Assembly (NCBI RefSeq): GCF_015482765.1
Contig: NZ_JADMLB010000017.1
Coordinates: 1 to 64,000, forward strand
Reading direction: 5' to 3'
Source of the DNA: Halodesulfovibrio sp.
Lineage (GTDB): Bacteria; Desulfobacterota; Desulfovibrionia; Desulfovibrionales; Desulfovibrionaceae
Length of the DNA: 64,000 bases
The notes under the pieces were generated by a model, which worked only from the letters and a program-made list of their open reading frames with translations, was not told where the DNA came from and did no database searches. Shown here piece by piece: positions 62,613 through 64,000 of the stretch. How positions within the stretch are numbered: the stretch's first letter is position 1; the number at the start of each line of letters is the position of its first letter. Both the position numbers and the translations under genes were made by a program.

Positions 62613-64000
62613 CTAGTTTGCATCCGGCAAACGCTTACCGAAGAGGAACAGCAAGCCGAGAATTGCTACAAGACCTACAGGCAGTGTGATCATCGGGGAG
62701 AGACCGAGACCGGCTGGCAGGAAGCCGAAGAGGATAGAAACACTACCAACGGCAACTGCATAAGTCAGCTGGGTGCGAACGTGGTCAATGTGGTCACAAG
62801 CAGAACCCATGGATGACAGGATGGTGGTATCGGAGATAGGTGAGCAATGGTCACCGAAGATAGCACCCGTAAGAACTGCGCCTACGTTAAGAAGGAGGTA
62901 CGCCTGATCCGGATTGATTGCCCATGCTAACGGAATTGCCAGCGGCATGAGGATACCCATTGTGCCGTAGGAAGTACCTGTCGCAAATGAAATGACAGAT
63001 CCAAGCACAAAGATGATGGACGGAAGCAGGAAGGCAGGTAACGCGTCTGAAAGAACACTTACGAGCCACATTGCAGTTCCGAGTTCCTTAATGATGCCGG
63101 AAAGTGACCATGCGAGAAGCAGGATAACAGCAGTGATGTTCATGGATTTAATACCAAGAACCCAAGTGGTAATTGCTTCTTCAATGCTGAAGATTTTTTT
63201 GCTGATGCCCATTACGATTGCAACGATACCAGCGAGTAATGCTGCCTGAAACAGAACAACAGAAGCGTCGGAAGCACCGAAGCATTCGCGGATTGCGAAG
63301 AAGCTGTAAGGAGCTTCATGAATTTTAGCCAGCAGTTCCGGATTATCGATAGCGCTCAGACCGTTGAAGTAGAAGCCGAGGAAGGCTGCAACAATGAGGG
63401 TACCGATAGGGATAATTGCATTCCAGATAGAAGGAACAACATGAGAGCCGGGCTCAAGCTGCGTTGTTTCTTCAGAAGCCATTGGGTTTGCATTGTCGGC
63501 AAGAACTTTACCGTGTTCACGCGCGCGTTTTTCAGCTTTAAGCATAGGGCCGAATTCACGCAGCATCATAATGCCAGCAAGAACGAAGAACAGAATGAAG
63601 ATGTTGTAGAAGCGGTATGGAATGGTTTCTACAAAAGCACCATAGGCGTTCATCTGAATGCCGATCTGTTCAAAGCCGTCTTTGATAAGACCTACTTCGT
63701 ATGCAACCCAAGTGGAAATAAGTGCGATGCCTGCAATCGGTGCTGCGGTAGCATCAATAATGAATGCAAGTTTTTCGCGGGAAACACGCATGCGGTCTGT
63801 AACCGGACGCATGATAGGGCCTACGGTCAATGAGTTTGCATAGTCATCAAAGAAGATAACCAGACCCATCAGCCATGTGAAGAACTGTGCGCTTCGAGGG
63901 CCTTTTGCCTTGCGCGCCAGTGCTTCTGCAACTGCCAGTGTGCCGCCCATTTTGGAAACAACTGCGATAAGACCGCCGATTGCAAGACACTGCAATACAA
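62613..64000 (-). CDS. Na+/H+ antiporter, NhaC family (5' end missing)
   Basis: At least 461 residues; the frame is open to the window edge, and a TTG near 63995 is only an internal leucine codon. About ten membrane helices are visible. The family's conserved end FGDHCSPISDTTILSSMGSACDHIDHV (in parts FGDHCSPISDTTIL and SMGSACDHIDHV) and the paired FFDDYANSLTVGPIMRP are typical of NhaC/YfkN-like carriers, with the likely ion-binding aspartates. Such proteins exchange Na+ for H+ or small organic acids. The proper start lies outside the window. Confidence 0.9.
   Translation of the reverse strand, partial: VLQCLAIGGLIAVVSKMGGTLAVAEALARKAKGPRSAQFFTWLMGLVIFFDDYANSLTVGPIMRPVTDRMRVSREKLAFIIDATAAPIAGIALISTWVAYEVGLIKDGFEQIGIQMNAYGAFVETIPYRFYNIFILFFVLAGIMMLREFGPMLKAEKRAREHGKVLADNANPMASEETTQLEPGSHVVPSIWNAIIPIGTLIVAAFLGFYFNGLSAIDNPELLAKIHEAPYSFFAIRECFGASDASVVLFQAALLAGIVAIVMGISKKIFSIEEAITTWVLGIKSMNITAVILLLAWSLSGIIKELGTAMWLVSVLSDALPAFLLPSIIFVLGSVISFATGTSYGTMGILMPLAIPLAWAINPDQAYLLLNVGAVLTGAIFGDHCSPISDTTILSSMGSACDHIDHVRTQLTYAVAVGSVSILFGFLPAGLGLSPMITLPVGLVAILGLLFLFGKRLPDAN

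Overview
The window looks like chromosomal DNA of an anaerobic, marine-type sulfate-reducing bacterium close to Desulfovibrio/Halodesulfovibrio. The evidence is two periplasmic tetraheme cytochromes c3, a siroheme decarboxylase (AhbB type) beside hemL, anaerobic cobalamin genes (cbiG, cbiH), an oxygen-sensitive class III ribonucleotide reductase with its activase, a Desulfovibrio-type ferredoxin, a betaine-type osmolyte carrier and a moderate G+C content. The species is inference. I see no rRNA, tRNA, CRISPR array, insertion sequence or prophage. Gene density is normal and most units end in clear intrinsic terminators, many of them shared by convergent genes.

Layout. 1-4.7 kb: a dipeptide/oligopeptide ABC transporter (minus strand, last gene cut by the window edge). 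4.7-10 kb: a nitroreductase-fold protein, an RNA m5C methyltransferase and an exported FG-GAP protein. 10-15.7 kb: nrdG-nrdD, CheX-like protein, ferredoxin and small helical proteins. 15.8-20.3 kb: a chemoreceptor, a DUF1007 + NicO metal transport pair, and a divergent DUF2325 + TPR pair, with a Fur-type operator between the two pairs. 20.5-26.8 kb: gpsA, ahbB-hemL, cbiG-cbiH-cytochrome c3, and a second cytochrome c3. 27.2-30.6 kb: a 1127-residue acidic, low-complexity protein with about a dozen short repeats that resemble the FliM EIDALL peptide. 30.9-35.7 kb: SatP carrier, LacI-type regulator, BCCT carrier and a trypsin-fold protein that has lost its catalytic serine. 36-50.6 kb: purD-purE, MscS channel, universal stress protein, cardiolipin synthase, U32 protein, pyrK-pyrD, PiT phosphate carrier + DUF47 protein, a REC-PAS-GGDEF-EAL regulator and a PAP2 phosphatase. 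51-56.2 kb: ClC channel, a cysteine-repeat protein, DgkA, a DinB-like protein, a probable sigma-54-dependent structured RNA with a palindrome array upstream, DUF523, and a secreted His/Gly-rich protein with a consensus sigma-54 promoter. 56.3-64 kb: glutamine synthetases type I and type III side by side, the latter with a sigma-54-like promoter and three identical-type operators upstream, then a fused acyltransferase (OlsF-like) and the 3' part of an NhaC-type antiporter.

The most promising undescribed elements are: (1) the minus-strand unit at 54.5-55.1 kb, where a -24/-12 promoter, a clustered palindrome array and a terminator bracket about 400 nt with several hairpins and C-rich anti-Shine-Dalgarno stretches but no convincing ORF; (2) the large acidic multi-motif scaffold-like protein; (3) the BCCT carrier paired with a pseudo-protease; and (4) the glnN control region. 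All four are readings of sequence alone and have not been tested by any search.
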